From Methylorubrum rhodinum (GTDB taxonomy: Bacteria; Pseudomonadota; Alphaproteobacteria; Rhizobiales; Beijerinckiaceae): a stretch of DNA of 64,000 nucleotides. The notes beneath the pieces were generated by a model that did no database searches, was not told the origin of the DNA, and saw only the letters and a list, made by a program, of their open reading frames with translations. Location of the stretch: positions 1-64,000 of the forward strand of contig NZ_JACHOP010000020.1 of the NCBI RefSeq assembly GCF_014199935.1, given 5' to 3'. Of this stretch, positions 52,740-61,640 are shown piece by piece (positions within the stretch are counted from its first letter, which is position 1; each line of letters opens with the position of its first letter). The position numbers and the translations under genes were made by a program.

Positions 52740-53999
52740 ATGGCGCATATCGCCTTCGTCGCGCCGCCCTTCCTCGGCCATCTCAACCCGATGCTGGCGC
52801 TGGCCGCCGAACTGGAGCGGCGCGGTCATCGCGCGACCGTCCTGCACATGGCGGATGCCGCCCGCCTCGTGGAGCCGCGCGGCCTCGCCTTCCGGCCGCT
52901 CGGCGCGTCGAGCCATCCGCCGGGCTTCCTCGGCGAGATGACGCGCGGGCTCGGGCGGCTCAACGGGCCGTTCGGGGTGCGCCGCACGGTCCTGCGAGTC
53001 GCCGGGATCACCGAGATGCTGTGCCGTGAACTGCCGGCAGCCCTGCGCGCGACCGGCGCCGACATGGTGGTGTGCGATCAGGTCGAGGCGGCGGGCGGGC
53101 TGGTGGCCGCGCATCTCGGCCTGCCGCACGTCTCGCTGGCGAGCGCGCTTCCGATCAACTGGGAGGCCGCGGTGCCGCCGATCTTCACGCCGTGGCGCTA
53201 CCATCCGGCGCCCTGGGCGGTGAAGCGCAACCGTGTCGGCTACCACGCCAGCGCCTACCTGATGCGCCCGATCGGCTCGGTCGTCGGCGCCTATGCCGAA
53301 CGCTGGAACCTCGGGCCCCGACGGCGGGTCGATCACGCGCTGTCGGGCTTCCTCCAAATCTCACAGACCGTAGCGGGGCTGGAATTCCCGCGCGAAAAAC
53401 TGCCGCCGGTCTTCCATTATGTCGGGCCGATCCGGGCGCCCGCCCCGCCCGGCCCGGCGCTGCCCCGCGACGGACGGCCGCTCGCCTACGCCTCCCTCGG
53501 CTCGCTCCAGGGCGGGCGCTACGGCGTGTTCCGCCGCTTCGCCGAGGCCGCGGAGCGGGTCGGGATGCAGCTCGTCCTCACCCATGCGGGCGGCCTCACC
53601 GAGGCGCAGGTCGCGCGGCTGCCGGGGCGGCCGCTGGCCTACGATTTCCTGCCGCAGGGGCCGGTCCTGCGCGAGGCCTCGGTCGCGGTCCTGCACGGCG
53701 GGCTCAACACCGTGCTCGATGCCTGCGCCGCGGGCGTGCCCGTCGTCGTCGTGCCGATCGCCTTCGAGCAGGGCGCCATCGCGGTGCGGGTCGAGCAGGC
53801 CGGCGTCGGGATCGCCCTGCCGCGCTGGCGCCTCTCCGCGAGCGCGCTCACGGCGGCGGTCGCCCGCGTGCGGGACGAGCCCGGCTTTCGCGCCGCCGCC
53901 GGCCGCCTGCGCGAAGACATCGCCCGCGCCGGGGGCGCCGCCCGCGCCGCCGATCTCGTCGAGACGCTCCTGCGCACCGGCCGGCCGGTCCTCGCCTGA
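52740..53999 (+). CDS. GT-B glycosyltransferase (MGT/CrtX-like)
   Basis: A 419-residue UDP-glycosyltransferase-type protein. The N-terminal Rossmann half opens HIAFVAPPFLGHLNPMLALA. The C-terminal half carries LAYASLGSLQGG, LAYDFLPQGPVL and the sugar-nucleotide signature VLHGGLNTVLDACAAGVPVV. The closest relatives I recognise are zeaxanthin glucosyltransferase (CrtX) and macrolide glycosyltransferases. The acceptor could be a carotenoid, sterol-like lipid or hopanoid. The start at 52740 is chosen because the fold begins there. It heads a probable four-gene operon with another GT, a methyltransferase and a secreted protein. Confidence 0.85.
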   Translation: MAHIAFVAPPFLGHLNPMLALAAELERRGHRATVLHMADAARLVEPRGLAFRPLGASSHPPGFLGEMTRGLGRLNGPFGVRRTVLRVAGITEMLCRELPAALRATGADMVVCDQVEAAGGLVAAHLGLPHVSLASALPINWEAAVPPIFTPWRYHPAPWAVKRNRVGYHASAYLMRPIGSVVGAYAERWNLGPRRRVDHALSGFLQISQTVAGLEFPREKLPPVFHYVGPIRAPAPPGPALPRDGRPLAYASLGSLQGGRYGVFRRFAEAAERVGMQLVLTHAGGLTEAQVARLPGRPLAYDFLPQGPVLREASVAVLHGGLNTVLDACAAGVPVVVVPIAFEQGAIAVRVEQAGVGIALPRWRLSASALTAAVARVRDEPGFRAAAGRLREDIARAGGAARAADLVETLLRTGRPVLA

Positions 54000-54097
54000 G
54001 AGCGGCCTTTCGCCGGGCCGGTCGGGCGGCTAATGCAGCGCGGGTAGGGCAGGATCGATCGGGTTTCCGTGACAGAAACAGCGAGACGGGGAGCGCC

Positions 54098-55393
54098 GTG
54101 ACGGAGCGCCGACCCCGCGCCGTCCTCGTCACCTTCGGCACGCGCGGCGACGTGCTGCCGTTCTGCGTACTCGGACGAACGCTTCAGGAGCGCGGCCACG
54201 AGGTCCGCCTCGTCACCACGAGCGACTACCACAGGAGCGCGCGCGGGCTCGGCCTGGAGCCGGTCGAGACCGGCGAGGGCTTCGAGGAGATCCTAAAGGA
54301 CCCGCGTTTCGAGCCGCTGTTCCACAACTACCTCGCCGCCGGCCTCTCGACGCTGCCGCTGCTCGGGGCGCTGCGCCGCGCGCTTCAGGATCGGCTCACG
54401 GCGCTGATCGAGACGAGCCTCGCCGAGATGCGCGGGGCCGACATCGTCGTGTTCAATCCCTTCGCCTTCTTCGCCGGGCCGCTGGCGCGGGAACTCGGCA
54501 TCCCGGCGGTGCGGGTGATGTGCCAGCCGCTGCTGCCGACCCGGACCATGTCCGCCTCGCTGTTCGGCGGGGCCGATCGCGGCCGGATCGAGAACCGCCT
54601 GAGCTACGAGGCCTTCCGGCTGCTGTCGCTGTTCGGGCGCCGCTCCTTCGCCGAAATCCGCCGCCGCCATCGCCTCGGCCGTGGCCTAAGGGCGCTGGCC
54701 AACCCGCTGACGAGCGGTCTTTCCGACCTGCACCACATCGCCGCCTGGAGCCCGGTGCTCAGCCCCGATCCGGGCGATTGGCCGGTGCCGGCCCTCGTGA
54801 CCGGCGCGTGGCAGGGGCAGCCCGACCCGGAGGCGCGGCTGCGCGAGCATGTCGAGGTGTTCCTCGCCGCCGGCCCGCCGCCGGTCTATGTCGGCTTCGG
54901 CTCGATGTTCTGGGGGGCCAAGCGAAACACCGAGGTGGTCCTGCGCGCCCTCGCGCTCTGGGGCGGCCGGGCGATCCTCCAGACCGGGCCGGGGGGCCTG
55001 AACCCGCCGCCGGATCTGCCGCCGAACCTCGCCTATACCCGCCACGCCGACCACGCCCTGCTGTTTCCCCGCGTCGCAGCGGTGGTGCATCACGGCGGCG
55101 CCGGCACCACCGCGGCGGCGCTGCGCGCCGGTCGCCCGAGCGTGATCCTGCCGCTGCTCGGCGATCAACTGTTCTGGGGCCGGCGTGTGGCGGCTCTGGG
55201 GGCGAGCGAGGCCCCGGTGCCGCTGCGCCAGGTCGGCCCGGAAGACCTCGCCGCCCGGATCGCCCGCGCGGTGTCCGACCCGGCCATGGCGAACGCCGCC
55301 GCCGAGGCCGGGCGCCGTCTCGCCGCCGATCCGGGCGTCGCCGCCGCCGCCGACCGGATCGACGGGCTCGCCCGCGAGAGGATGCTCCGATGA
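54098..55393 (+). CDS. GT-B glycosyltransferase (sterol glucosyltransferase-like)
   Basis: A 431-residue glycosyltransferase related to sterol 3-beta-glucosyltransferase and glycopeptide GTs. It starts RAVLVTFGTRGDVLPFCVLG, with PPPVYVGFGSMFWG in the middle and the donor-binding VVHHGGAGTTAAALRAGRPS near the end. The GTG start at 54098 follows GGGGAG. It overlaps the methyltransferase gene by 4 bases (ATGA). Paired with the upstream GT, it may add a second sugar or modify a related acceptor; the acceptor is unknown. Confidence 0.85.
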   Translation: MTERRPRAVLVTFGTRGDVLPFCVLGRTLQERGHEVRLVTTSDYHRSARGLGLEPVETGEGFEEILKDPRFEPLFHNYLAAGLSTLPLLGALRRALQDRLTALIETSLAEMRGADIVVFNPFAFFAGPLARELGIPAVRVMCQPLLPTRTMSASLFGGADRGRIENRLSYEAFRLLSLFGRRSFAEIRRRHRLGRGLRALANPLTSGLSDLHHIAAWSPVLSPDPGDWPVPALVTGAWQGQPDPEARLREHVEVFLAAGPPPVYVGFGSMFWGAKRNTEVVLRALALWGGRAILQTGPGGLNPPPDLPPNLAYTRHADHALLFPRVAAVVHHGGAGTTAAALRAGRPSVILPLLGDQLFWGRRVAALGASEAPVPLRQVGPEDLAARIARAVSDPAMANAAAEAGRRLAADPGVAAAADRIDGLARERMLR

Positions 55394-56334
55394 GCGGACC
55401 CGCCCACCCCCTCTGCCCGATCACCGGGGAGCCGGCCGTGCGCCGGGTGCAGGTCGTCGATGCCCGGCTGCTGGCGGCGCTGTGGCGCATCGTCCACCGG
55501 ACCGATCCGCGCCCGAGTTTTCGGGGATCGACCCGGTTCGGCCTGTGGGAATCGCCGACCGGCCTGTATTTCTTCGATCCGATGCGGGCGGGCGATGCGG
55601 GCTTCTACGCCGGCTTCTACCGCAGCCGCTTCATGCGAGGCTATCTGCGCGACCCGGCGCGGGCCGAGTTCGGGCTGGCGGCGGAGCGCATCGCGCCGGG
55701 CGCGCGGGTGCTCGATGTCGGCTGCGGCTTCGGCACCTTCCGCCATCGCGTGCCGCAGGCCGATTATACCGGCCTCGATCCGCACTTCTCGGGCGATCCG
55801 GCCAAGGATCCCTGGGCGCGCAAGCAGACGCTGGGCGAGCATTTGGCGGAGCGGGCCGGCCGCTACGATGCGGTCTGCGCCTTTCAGGTGATGGAGCATG
55901 TCGAGGACCCGCTCGCGCTGATGCGCGAGATGGCCGCCGCGCTCCGCCCCGGCGGGCTCGCCTTCGTCGGGGTGCCGCACGTGCCCTCGGCCCAGAGCCG
56001 CATCCCGAACTGGCTCACCAACGCCGTGCCGCACCACCTGACATGGTGGACGGACGGCGCGCTCCGGGCGCTGGCCGAGCGGGCCGAGCTGACCGATGCC
56101 GAGGTGCTGGTTTCGCCCTGGTCGCGCGGCGACGTGTTCGTGCACTGGCTCGCCCGGTTCTCTCCGGTGAAGGCGGTGACGCGCCACTACCGCCACGCCG
56201 CCGCCTGGCACCTCGCGCCGCTGGCGGCGGCGGTGCCGGCCTATCTCGCCAGCCGCCTTTTGCCCCTGCCCGCGCCGGGACGCGACGAGGGCGTCTCGCT
56301 GCTGCTCGTCGCGCGAAAGCCCGGCCTTCCTTGA
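55390..56334 (+). CDS. Class I SAM-dependent methyltransferase
   Basis: A 314-residue protein. The N-terminal portion (about 1-95) starts CPITGEPAVRRVQVVDARLL. A methyltransferase core follows, with motif I ARVLDVGCGFGTFRHRV near 106, AVCAFQVMEHVEDPLALM and ALRPGGLAFVGVPHVPS, then a hydrophobic C-terminal stretch (LAAAVPAYLASRLLPL). It resembles methyltransferases of polysaccharide or glycolipid clusters. Coupling to the glycosyltransferase suggests it methylates the same product. Confidence 0.85.
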   Translation: MSGPAHPLCPITGEPAVRRVQVVDARLLAALWRIVHRTDPRPSFRGSTRFGLWESPTGLYFFDPMRAGDAGFYAGFYRSRFMRGYLRDPARAEFGLAAERIAPGARVLDVGCGFGTFRHRVPQADYTGLDPHFSGDPAKDPWARKQTLGEHLAERAGRYDAVCAFQVMEHVEDPLALMREMAAALRPGGLAFVGVPHVPSAQSRIPNWLTNAVPHHLTWWTDGALRALAERAELTDAEVLVSPWSRGDVFVHWLARFSPVKAVTRHYRHAAAWHLAPLAAAVPAYLASRLLPLPAPGRDEGVSLLLVARKPGLP

Positions 56335-56396
56335 CGCGGGGCGCCGCACTCGGGAGAAGCCGCTGCGTGACGCGGAAGACGGCGGGGAATGCGGCG

Positions 56397-56720
56397 ATGA
56401 CGATGGCGACACGCGCAGCCCTCGGCCTGATCGGTCTTCTCGCCGGCCCGGCGCTGGCCGCCCCCTGCACGCCGCCGCCCCCTCCCCCGGCCGAGGCGCG
56501 CCCGCAGAAGCCGAAGCTCCCCGACAAACCCGCCTGCCTCGACGCCAAGGGAGGCTGCCCCGGCTGGGAAGCCTACAGCTACAACGACGCGATCAAGGCC
56601 TACAACGCGCAGGCCCAGGCCTTCCGGCCGCTCGCGGAGGCCTACGTGCAGCGTCTGAACGCCTACGTGAAGGCGAGCGCCGAGTACGCGCAATGCGAGG
56701 TGAAGGCGCTGCAACCGTAA
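56397..56720 (+). CDS. Small secreted hypothetical protein
   Basis: A 107-residue protein with signal peptide (MTMATRAALGLIGLLAGPAL), a Pro-rich segment after CTPPPPPPAEARP, four Cys in the mature part, and a C-terminal helix (AFRPLAEAYVQRLNAYVKAS). The ATG at 56397 follows GGGGAA. It is 62 bases downstream of the methyltransferase and may belong to the same transcript. No family is recognised. Confidence 0.6.
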   Translation: MTMATRAALGLIGLLAGPALAAPCTPPPPPPAEARPQKPKLPDKPACLDAKGGCPGWEAYSYNDAIKAYNAQAQAFRPLAEAYVQRLNAYVKASAEYAQCEVKALQP

Positions 56721-56766
56721 CGGCCCCGCCTTCGCGCCGCGAAGGCCGCGTGGTAAGCTCATCCTC

Positions 56767-57318
56767 ATGAGCGTCCAGGCCAAACCCGGCATGACCGTCG
56801 ACGCGTTCCTGGCCTGGGCCGAGGGGCGACCGGGCCGCTACGAACTCATCGACGGCGAGATCGTGGCGATGTCTCCGCAGCGCGCTCGGCACGCCCGTGT
56901 GGAGTTCCGGATCCAAACCGCCCTCAGCCGAGCCATCGCGGACGCCGGCATCCCCTGCGAGATGCTGCCTGACGGCATGACGGTGCGGATCGACCCGCGC
57001 ACCGCATTTGAGCCGGATGCGCTCGTACGATGCGGCGAGCCCGTACCCGATGACGCCGTGGAGGCAGAGAGACCGGTCATTGTGGTGGAAGTGCTCTCGC
57101 CCAGCACTGCGAGTATCGACTTTTCGGACAATCTCGACGGCTACTTCCAGATCCCGAGCGTGGCCCACTATCTCATTGTCGATCCCAGGCGGTCCGCCGT
57201 CATCCACTACCGGCGCGGTGACGGCGACCTGATCGAGACCCGCATCGCCTCGTCCGGCGAGCTTCGCCTTGATCCGCCGGGGCTGACGCTTTCGGTCGCC
57301 GCCCTGTTCGAGCGTTAG
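56767..57318 (+). CDS. Uma2 family (PD-(D/E)XK-type) protein with an altered lysine
   Basis: A 183-residue Uma2/DUF820 protein of the restriction endonuclease-like superfamily. Landmarks are YELIDGEIVAMSP (about 25-37), FEPDALV (Asp84), IVVEVLSPST (Glu108) and LDGYFQIPSVAHYLIVDP. The helix after LSPST usually carries a Lys (KLxGYF); here it is Asn122 (DNLDGYF), so nuclease activity may be lost or the Lys placed elsewhere. Family members are abundant, mostly of unknown function. It converges on the threonine aldolase gene with overlapping stops (TTAG). Confidence 0.82.
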   Translation: MSVQAKPGMTVDAFLAWAEGRPGRYELIDGEIVAMSPQRARHARVEFRIQTALSRAIADAGIPCEMLPDGMTVRIDPRTAFEPDALVRCGEPVPDDAVEAERPVIVVEVLSPSTASIDFSDNLDGYFQIPSVAHYLIVDPRRSAVIHYRRGDGDLIETRIASSGELRLDPPGLTLSVAALFER

Positions 57319-58358
57319 CTCCGTTCCGCGAAGGCCAGCGCCGTCGCCCGCATCACCTCGGCCGCCCGCGCGATGCCCGCCTGGTCCACGTCGAGATTCG
57401 TCGTGACGCGGATGTGGTGGGTGCCGAGTGCGCGCACCCGCACTCCCTCCTTCATGCAGGCGGCGGCGAAATCCGCCGCCGTGATGCCGAGACCCTCCAC
57501 CGAGAAGAACAGGATGTTCGACTGCCCCGCGGTCGGATCGAGGCCGAGCCCCGGCAGGTCGGCCACCGCCCGATGGAGCTGCGCCGCGTGGGCGTTGTCG
57601 CGGGCCAGCTGCGCGATATGGTGGTCGAGCGCGTAGAGCCCGGCCGCGGCGAGCACGCCCGACTGGCGCATCGCCCCGCCGAGCCGGTACTTCCACTGCC
57701 ACGCCGCCTCGACGAACGCGGCCGAACCGCACAGAACCGCCCCCACCGGGCAGCCGAGGCCCTTGCTGAGATCGATCCAGGCGCTGTCGAAGCCTTCCGC
57801 GTAGTCGGCCGCCGGGATGCCGGTGGCGGCGACCGCGTTGAGGAGGCGGGCCCCGTCGATATGCGCCACCAGTCCGCACCCCTGCGCCACGTCGCGGATG
57901 CGGCGCATCTCGGCCAGATCCCACACCGTGCCGCCGGAGAAGCTCGTGGTCTGCTCGATCGAGACCAGCGCCGAGCGCGGGGCGGTGCGCTGGCGCGGTC
58001 GGATCGCCGCCTCGACCATGTCCGCCGTGAACAGGCCGACCCGCGTCGGCAGCGCCCGCACCGACACGCCGCCGAGCGCCGCCGCACCCGCGGCCTCGGT
58101 GTTGTAGATGTGGGACTGGTCGTCGACGACGATCTCGTCGCCGCGGCGGGTGTGAACGAGGATCGAGGCGAGGTTGCACATCGTGCCCGACGGCATGAAG
58201 ACACCCGCCTCCATCCCGAGCAGGGCCGCCACCCGCTCGCAGAGTGCGTTGGTGGTCGGGTCGGAGCCCGATTGCTCGTCGCCGACCTCGGCCCGCGCCA
58301 TGGCCTCGCGCATGCCGGGCGTCGGTCGGGTCTGGGTGTCGCTGAACAGATCGATCAT
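57315..58358 (-). CDS. Low-specificity L-threonine aldolase / beta-eliminating lyase family
   Basis: A 347-residue PLP enzyme of fold type I. It has FSDTQTRPTPGMREAMARAE at the N-terminus, MPSGTMCNLASILVHTRRGDE near 65, the PLP Asp in VAHIDGARLLNA, and the Schiff-base Lys in WIDLSKGLGCPVGAVLCG. It cleaves L-threonine or related beta-hydroxy amino acids to glycine and an aldehyde. The start MIDLFSD at 58358 fits family length. A promoter overlapped by a dyad lies about 45-75 bases upstream, next to a divergent GntR regulator. Confidence 0.9.
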   Translation of the reverse strand: MIDLFSDTQTRPTPGMREAMARAEVGDEQSGSDPTTNALCERVAALLGMEAGVFMPSGTMCNLASILVHTRRGDEIVVDDQSHIYNTEAAGAAALGGVSVRALPTRVGLFTADMVEAAIRPRQRTAPRSALVSIEQTTSFSGGTVWDLAEMRRIRDVAQGCGLVAHIDGARLLNAVAATGIPAADYAEGFDSAWIDLSKGLGCPVGAVLCGSAAFVEAAWQWKYRLGGAMRQSGVLAAAGLYALDHHIAQLARDNAHAAQLHRAVADLPGLGLDPTAGQSNILFFSVEGLGITAADFAAACMKEGVRVRALGTHHIRVTTNLDVDQAGIARAAEVMRATALAFAERS

Positions 58359-58403
58359 CGCGGCTTCGTGTCCGGGCCCCCCGATGCGGGGCGACCGAAA
58401 ACG

Positions 58404-58433
58404 ATATTGCATGAAAAATACAATTCATGCCAA
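58404..58433 (-). promoter_or_regulatory. Promoter and operator-like dyad upstream of the threonine aldolase gene
   Basis: Minus strand: -35 TTGGCA (58433-58428), 18 bases, -10 CAATAT (58409-58404). A perfect dyad, GCATGAA (58409-58415) and TTCATGC (58424-58430) with 8 bases between, fills the spacer and touches both boxes. It is a likely operator for the divergent GntR/FCD protein. Confidence 0.55.
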
Positions 58434-58598
58434 GCTCGATCCATGCCAGGGGCGATCGCGGGCGCCCTTCACAGCCGTTCCGTGAAGTTTCCGTGTGACT
58501 CGCGAAGTTGGGATGTCGCTCCCGTCTCGACATCGGGCGACCCTATCCTTAGAGCTTGCGACAGGATGTCTCGCATTCAAGAATGATTTGACTGGTCG

Positions 58599-59297
58599 AT
58601 GAATAGAATTGAGCCCAGTATCGGAATCAGCCGCCGCTACCTTCACGATGAGGTGGCCGACCGCATGCGCGAGCTGATCAACGACGGCGAACTGGAGCCG
58701 CGCGCGCGCGTCAACGAGAGCGAGCTGACCGAGCGCTTCGGCATCTCGCGCACCCCCTTACGCGAGGCGATCAAGATCCTGGCGACCGAGGGATTGCTGG
58801 AATTGCTGCCGAATCGCGGCGCGCGGGTCGCCAGCATCTCGCAGACCGAGCTGGAGGAGATGATCGAGATCGTCGCCGGCCTGGAGGCGACCGCCTGCCA
58901 CATCGCCTGCCGGGTTATCTCCGACGCGGAGATCGAGGCGATCGCGGCCAAGCACGACGCGATGATCGAGGCCTGGAAGGCGCGCGATTTCGTGCCGTAT
59001 TTCCGGCTCAACCGCGAGATCCACGAAGCCATCATGGAGGCGAGTCGCAACACCAAGTTGCGCAGCCTCTATATCGGGATCAGCGGCCGCATCCAGCGCA
59101 CCCGCTACACCGCCCACCAGACCGACGAGCAGTGGGCGCAGGCGGTCGACGAGCACGAGCGGATGATCAAGTACCTGCGCGCCCGCGACGGCGAGGCGCT
59201 GGCCTCCGTGATGCGCCATCACATCCGCTCGAAGAAGCCGGTGATCGCCGCGATGTACGGCGAGGAGGACGGCGCGGGGGGCGTCACCGCCCCTTAA
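58599..59297 (+). CDS. GntR family regulator, FCD (FadR-type) subfamily
   Basis: A 232-residue regulator. The winged HTH (about 10-78) has LHDEVADRMRELINDGEL, ELTERFGISRTPLREAIKIL and LPNRGARVAS. The helical FCD effector domain (about 85-215) carries the metal-ligand pattern NREIHEAIM, EHERMIKYL and MRHHIRSKK. Such proteins sense small carboxylates or their CoA-pathway intermediates. It diverges from the threonine aldolase gene and converges on the enoyl-CoA hydratase gene, overlapping it by 14 bases. Either neighbour could be its target. Confidence 0.9.
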   Translation: MNRIEPSIGISRRYLHDEVADRMRELINDGELEPRARVNESELTERFGISRTPLREAIKILATEGLLELLPNRGARVASISQTELEEMIEIVAGLEATACHIACRVISDAEIEAIAAKHDAMIEAWKARDFVPYFRLNREIHEAIMEASRNTKLRSLYIGISGRIQRTRYTAHQTDEQWAQAVDEHERMIKYLRARDGEALASVMRHHIRSKKPVIAAMYGEEDGAGGVTAP

Positions 59298-60096
59298 AGG
59301 CCGGCGGGCGCTTCGACAGGAACGCGTCCATGCCCTCGCGGAAATCCTCGCTGGTGTAGCAGAGCACGATCAGGTCGTCGCCGGACTGGTCCGAGCCCTC
59401 CCCCGTCGGCCCCTCGGAGAGGCGGCGCAGGCCCTCCTTGGTCGCCTGGAGCGTCAGCGGGGCGTGGCTCGCGAGCAGCGTCGCGAGTTCGCCCGCGCGG
59501 GCCTGCACGGCCTCGGCATCCCCCACGACCTCGTTGGCGAAGCCGATGGCGCGGGCCTCGTCGGCGCCGACGAGGCGGGCGGTGAACAGGATGTCCTTCA
59601 CCCGCGGCGCTCCGATCAGGCCGGACAGCCGCCGCAGCGTCGATTGCGACAGGCAATTGCCGAGCGTGCGCGCGATCGGGATGCCGAAGCGGGCGTCGGC
59701 GGAGGCGATGCGCAGGTCGCAGGCCGCGGCGATGGCCATGCCGCCGCCGGTACAGGCGCCAGCGACCGCGGCGATGGTCGGCACCCGCAGGCGCTCCAGG
59801 CTACCGAGCACCGTGTCCATGAAGCGCTCGTAGCCCAACGCCGCCTCCGCCGTGCGGAAGTCGCGGAACTGGCCGATATCGGTGCCGGCCGCGAAGGCCT
59901 TGTCGCCCGCGCCGGAGACGATCACCGCCTTGACCGAGCGGTCGGCCTCGATCCGCCGGCAGAGGGCGACTAACCCCTCGTACATCGCGAAGGTGAGGGC
60001 GTTGCGCGCCTGCGGCCGGTTGAGGGTGATGCGGGCGATGCCGGCCTCGTCCACCGCGTAGAGGAGTTCGTCGGTCGGCGCGGCCTCGAGGGTCAT
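59284..60096 (-). CDS. Enoyl-CoA hydratase/isomerase family protein
   Basis: A 270-residue crotonase-fold protein. It has ITLNRPQARNALTFAM (about 23-38), an oxyanion-hole loop in DKAFAAGTDIGQF, and VAGACTGGGMAIAAACDLRIAS with the second oxyanion Gly. The usual catalytic Glu positions are not clearly both present, so hydratase versus isomerase or hydrolase activity is open. It is the second gene of an operon with a CoA-transferase 22 bases upstream, suggesting catabolism of a small acyl-CoA. Confidence 0.88.
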   Translation of the reverse strand: MTLEAAPTDELLYAVDEAGIARITLNRPQARNALTFAMYEGLVALCRRIEADRSVKAVIVSGAGDKAFAAGTDIGQFRDFRTAEAALGYERFMDTVLGSLERLRVPTIAAVAGACTGGGMAIAAACDLRIASADARFGIPIARTLGNCLSQSTLRRLSGLIGAPRVKDILFTARLVGADEARAIGFANEVVGDAEAVQARAGELATLLASHAPLTLQATKEGLRRLSEGPTGEGSDQSGDDLIVLCYTSEDFREGMDAFLSKRPPAFKGR

Positions 60097-60118
60097 CGAT
60101 CAGGCTCCGGAGCTTTCA

Positions 60119-61339
60119 TCAGGCTGTCGTCTCGCCCACGATGCCGCGGGCGATCAAGTCGTCGATCTGCGCCGCATCGTAGCCGACCTCTGTCAGGATC
60201 GCGCGGCTGTGCTCGCCGAGGAGCGGGGCCGGGCCGTGGACGCGGCCCGGCGTCTGCGAGAACTTCACGGGCAGGCCCAGCGTCTCCATCCGCCCGGCCC
60301 TCGCGTGATCGACCGCGACCACCATCTCGCGGGCCCGCGCCTGCGGGTCGGCCTGCATCGCCCGCACGTCGAGCACCGGCCCGGCGGGCACGCCGCCGGC
60401 CTCCAGCCGGGCGAGCCAGTCGGCCGACGGGGCGCGGCGGAAATGCGGGGCCAGCGCCTCGGCGAGCGCGGCGCGGTTCTCCATCCGATCGCGGTTGGCC
60501 GCGAAGCGCGGATCGATGGCGAGGTCCTCGGCCCCGAGCACGGCGAGCAGCCGCAGCCAGTTGGTCTGGTTGGCCGCCCCGATGGTGATCCAGCCGTCGG
60601 CGGTCTCGAACGCCTCGTAGGGCGCGTTGAGGGGGTGGGCCGAGCCCATCGGGCCGGGCGCCACCCCCGTCGCCATCGCGATGGCCGATTGCCAGTAGGT
60701 CAGGGTGATGCCGGCCTCGAACAGCGAGGTGTCGACCACCTGCCCCTGCCCGGTCTTCAGGCGGTGGACATAGGCCGCGAGCACCCCCATCGCCGCGAGC
60801 ATGCCGGCGGTGATGTCGGTGACCGGCGGGCCGCACTTCATCGGCGGGCGCCCCGGTCCCTCGCCGGTGATGCTCATGAGCCCGCTCATGCCCTGCGCCA
60901 CGAGATCGAACCCGGCCCGCTCGGCATAGGGCCCGGAGCGGCCGAAGCCGGAGAGCGAGCAGTAGATCAGCGCCGGAAACTCGGCCTCCAGCACGTCGTA
61001 TCCGAGGCCGAGGCGTTCCATCGTTCCGGCCCGGTAGTTCTCGATCAGCACGTCGGCATCCGCCAGCAACCGGCGCAGCACCGCCTTGCCGTCATCGCTC
61101 TTCAGGTCGAGGCTGATCCCGCGCTTTCCGCGGTTCATCATCATGTAGGCGGCGCTCTCGCCGTCGATGGCGGGCGGCACCGAGCGGCGGGTGTCGTCGC
61201 CGCCGTCGATCTTCTCGACCTTGATGACCTCGGCGCCCATGTCGCCGAGCATCAGCCCGCAGACCGGACCGGCCATGATGTGGGCGAGTTCGACGACCCT
61301 GAGGCCGACGAGCGGCCCGGAGCGGGACGGCGTCCCCAT
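60119..61339 (-). CDS. CaiB/BaiF family (class III) CoA-transferase
   Basis: A 406-residue class III CoA-transferase. It opens GLRVVELAHIMAGPVCGLML, with DMGAEVIKVEKIDGGDDTR, MNRGKRGISLDLKSDDGKAV, and the catalytic Asp in RAGFDLVAQGMSGLMSITG. It transfers CoA between organic acids; close families act on formyl-, succinyl-, citramalyl- or carnitine-type substrates. The start at 61339 (MGTPSRSG) begins the fold; the longer frame upstream is rejected. It forms an operon with the enoyl-CoA hydratase-like gene. Confidence 0.9.
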   Translation of the reverse strand: MGTPSRSGPLVGLRVVELAHIMAGPVCGLMLGDMGAEVIKVEKIDGGDDTRRSVPPAIDGESAAYMMMNRGKRGISLDLKSDDGKAVLRRLLADADVLIENYRAGTMERLGLGYDVLEAEFPALIYCSLSGFGRSGPYAERAGFDLVAQGMSGLMSITGEGPGRPPMKCGPPVTDITAGMLAAMGVLAAYVHRLKTGQGQVVDTSLFEAGITLTYWQSAIAMATGVAPGPMGSAHPLNAPYEAFETADGWITIGAANQTNWLRLLAVLGAEDLAIDPRFAANRDRMENRAALAEALAPHFRRAPSADWLARLEAGGVPAGPVLDVRAMQADPQARAREMVVAVDHARAGRMETLGLPVKFSQTPGRVHGPAPLLGEHSRAILTEVGYDAAQIDDLIARGIVGETTA

Positions 61340-61640
61340 CGCGCGCCTCACCGCGTCCGGCCGGAGATGGGCCTCGCGAACGCCTGGCTGCGGGATCGGC
61401 CCATCGTGAACACTCCCTTTTCCGCGGCGTCTTCCGGCGCTCGCGCTCCCTGCGGAGAGGCTCCGACAGGTGAATGATGGATCGAATCTACGCGTCGCGC
61501 CGACCCACCGCCATTCGGGTTCGGCCGTTTTCGTGGACATGCCCCTTGCCATAGGCGGGAACGTGTCGCACGGCCAAGCGGTTGATGGCGCGAGCGTGAC
61601 CATTCGGTGCCGGAGCGCCGGGCGACGGGGAGACCAGGGG
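61340..61640. other. Divergent intergenic region
   Basis: About 300 bases between the CoA-transferase and a secreted-protein gene, presumably holding both promoters. No gene, clear promoter boxes or strong dyad was recognised. Confidence 0.4.
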
